This document shows, piece after piece, positions 62,593-64,000 of a stretch of DNA of 64,000 nucleotides. The position numbers and the translations under genes were made by a program. Source of the stretch: Nitrosomonas sp. (GTDB lineage Bacteria > Pseudomonadota > Gammaproteobacteria > Burkholderiales > Nitrosomonadaceae); contig JALDQW010000001.1 in the NCBI GenBank assembly GCA_031316255.1, positions 2,761,485 to 2,825,484 of the forward strand. The letters run 5' to 3'. Within the stretch, counting starts at the first letter, position 1. Every line of letters begins with the position of its first letter. The notes beneath the pieces were generated by a model. The model saw only the letters and a program-made list of their open reading frames with translations, made no database searches and had not been told where the DNA came from.

Positions 62593-64000
62593 ATGGGAAA
62601 TATTCTAGGAACAGGCATTTCCGGTCTGAATGCGGCACAAACCAATCTATTGACGACCAGCCATAATATTACAAATGCTGATACGCCCGGTTATACACGC
62701 CAGGAAGCAATTCAAAGCACGAATATTCCTCTGTCAACCGGCGCCGGGTTTATCGGACGTGGTGTGAATGTTACAACGGTTCAGCGAATTCATAATCAAT
62801 TCCTCACAACACAATTGTTACAGGTGCAGACGCAAAGTAGCCAGCTAGATGCCCACTATTCACAAATCAAGCAAATTGACAATTTATTGGCTGATCCTGT
62901 TTCCGGATTGTCGCCCGCATTGCAAGATTTTTTTAGTGGTGTCAATGATGTGGCGGCAAACCCTTCATCTGTACCTTCACGACAGGCTCTGATCAGTAAT
63001 GCAGAATCTTTGGTTTCACGTTTTCATAGCCTGGACCAGCGTTTATCTGAAATGCAGGATGGTGCTAACACCGAAATCAAAAGTCATGTCGGTGAAATAA
63101 ATTCCTTGGCAAAACAAATCTCGGAAATTAATAACAATATAGTGATGGCCGAAGGCGCCTCTGGTGGACATGCGCCAAATGATATGCTCGATAAGCGAGA
63201 TGAATTAATCCATCAGCTAAGTAAGCTTGTCAATACAGACGTGGTAAAACAAAGTGATGGAACGCTGAACGTTTTTATAGGTACTGGACAGGCGTTGGTC
63301 GTCGGAACGCAGTCCATGACGCTAAAGGCAATGATATCGCCAGAAAATCCGCAACAAGTCACTGTTGGTCTTGTAAACGGTAATAAAACAATTATTTTGC
63401 CAGAAAATCAGATTCAGGGGGGCAGTTTAGGCGGCATTCTGGATTTCCGCAATGATTCACTGAATGTTGCGCAAAATTCATTGGGCCGAATTGCGCTCAA
63501 TTTAGCCCAAGCTTTTAATGCACAACATCGGTTGGGCCTTGATCTTAATGGCGTTCTGGGGACTGATTTTTTCTCTGTGCCTAGTCCGCAGGTTTTTTCA
63601 TCTACAAGCAACAATCCAGCATCCAATATCACCGCCAGCATCAGTGATGTTAGCGCTTTAACAACCAGTGATTATCAGTTTTCATATGATGGCGCGAACT
63701 ATACACTGACCCGTTTATCAGATAATAACTCTGTCAGCAGCGCTGCAGCACCTACAGTAGGCTCCCCGTTAATTATGGATGGTGTCAGTATCACCAATGT
63801 TACTATCAATGCCAATGAGAAGTTCCTGATTCAGCCAACCATTAATGGTGCAAAAAACGTTGCAGTGAACATTTCAGATACAGCGGCTATTGCTGCGGCC
63901 GCACCTGTACGTACTGAATCAGCGCTTTCCAACACCGGTAATGCCACTATCAGTCAAGGCAGTATCAATCCATTGCCAGTTGATGCAAATCTGCAGCAAC
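62593..64000 (+). CDS. flgK: flagellar hook-associated protein FlgK (partial)
   Basis: The first 469 codons are in the window; the 3' end is cut. The start GNILGTGISGLNAAQTNLLT, then NITNADTPGYTRQEAIQS, is the FlgK/HAP1 signature. Middle parts show QTQSSQLDAHYSQIKQIDNL and LADPVSGLSPALQDFFSGVN. It joins hook and filament. It follows flgJ after a 69-base gap without a terminator. Confidence 0.95.
   Translation, partial: MGNILGTGISGLNAAQTNLLTTSHNITNADTPGYTRQEAIQSTNIPLSTGAGFIGRGVNVTTVQRIHNQFLTTQLLQVQTQSSQLDAHYSQIKQIDNLLADPVSGLSPALQDFFSGVNDVAANPSSVPSRQALISNAESLVSRFHSLDQRLSEMQDGANTEIKSHVGEINSLAKQISEINNNIVMAEGASGGHAPNDMLDKRDELIHQLSKLVNTDVVKQSDGTLNVFIGTGQALVVGTQSMTLKAMISPENPQQVTVGLVNGNKTIILPENQIQGGSLGGILDFRNDSLNVAQNSLGRIALNLAQAFNAQHRLGLDLNGVLGTDFFSVPSPQVFSSTSNNPASNITASISDVSALTTSDYQFSYDGANYTLTRLSDNNSVSSAAAPTVGSPLIMDGVSITNVTINANEKFLIQPTINGAKNVAVNISDTAAIAAAAPVRTESALSNTGNATISQGSINPLPVDANLQQ

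Overview
The window looks like a chromosomal segment of an ammonia-oxidising betaproteobacterium close to Nitrosomonas. The strongest pointer is a small His-rich periplasmic protein (46882-47226) matching the SmbP copper-binding protein described from Nitrosomonas europaea. Supporting evidence is the hopanoid pair (eukaryotic-type squalene synthase plus HpnA), the rsgA-phhB-M48-orn block, ftsY-ftsE-ftsX-rpoH, and a flgA / flgB-K flagellar locus. The species cannot be fixed from the sequence alone.

Layout. 1-5450: end of a heavy-metal RND pump with a PII-like partner, a miniature inverted-repeat element, a lipoprotein, an NlpC/P60-like enzyme, an M48 peptidase and a gene remnant. 5553-9406: three membrane genes (DUF2254, MscS with BON domain, EEP-family hydrolase). 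9470-12758: an IS21-family element with a frameshifted istA, lying between two genes that have both lost their 5' ends. 12841-19433: a minus-strand set with FHA-transglycosylase, FHA-EAL and TIGR02270-like proteins, then a plus-strand orphan membrane protein. 19573-20410: an IS5-family element. 20640-26124: a c-di-GMP-I riboswitch leading a roughly 1700-residue exported protein that resembles the hydrazine synthase alpha subunit, has two CxxCH haem motifs and carries about seven Ig-like domains, part of them recently duplicated. 26167-30709: glycosyltransferase, hpnA, squalene synthase, lysA and lptM. 30815-34265: an Mla-type lipid transport operon. 34841-46801: housekeeping and metal-related genes, a second copy of the miniature element, the ftsYEX cell-division genes, and rpoH behind a sigma70 promoter that overlaps a CIRCE operator. 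46882-49572: smbP, a kelch protein, a DCC-family protein and a DUF465 protein. 49600-54118: a compact acyl-carrier cluster (ACP, FkbH, MaoC-SDR fusion, acetyltransferase-like). 54268-64000: flgA and the flgB-flgK operon, with flgK running off the window.

How it fits together. Three themes stand out. Metal handling recurs: RND/PII, a CDF transporter, an EF-hand/His-rich protein and SmbP. c-di-GMP control is suggested by the riboswitch on the large redox-like exoprotein and by the FHA-EAL protein. Motility and surface modification meet where the ACP/FkbH cluster abuts the flagellar locus. The most novel candidates are the riboswitch-controlled HzsA-like Ig-repeat protein, the ACP-FkbH cluster, and the FHA-lytic transglycosylase fusion with its FHA-EAL neighbour.
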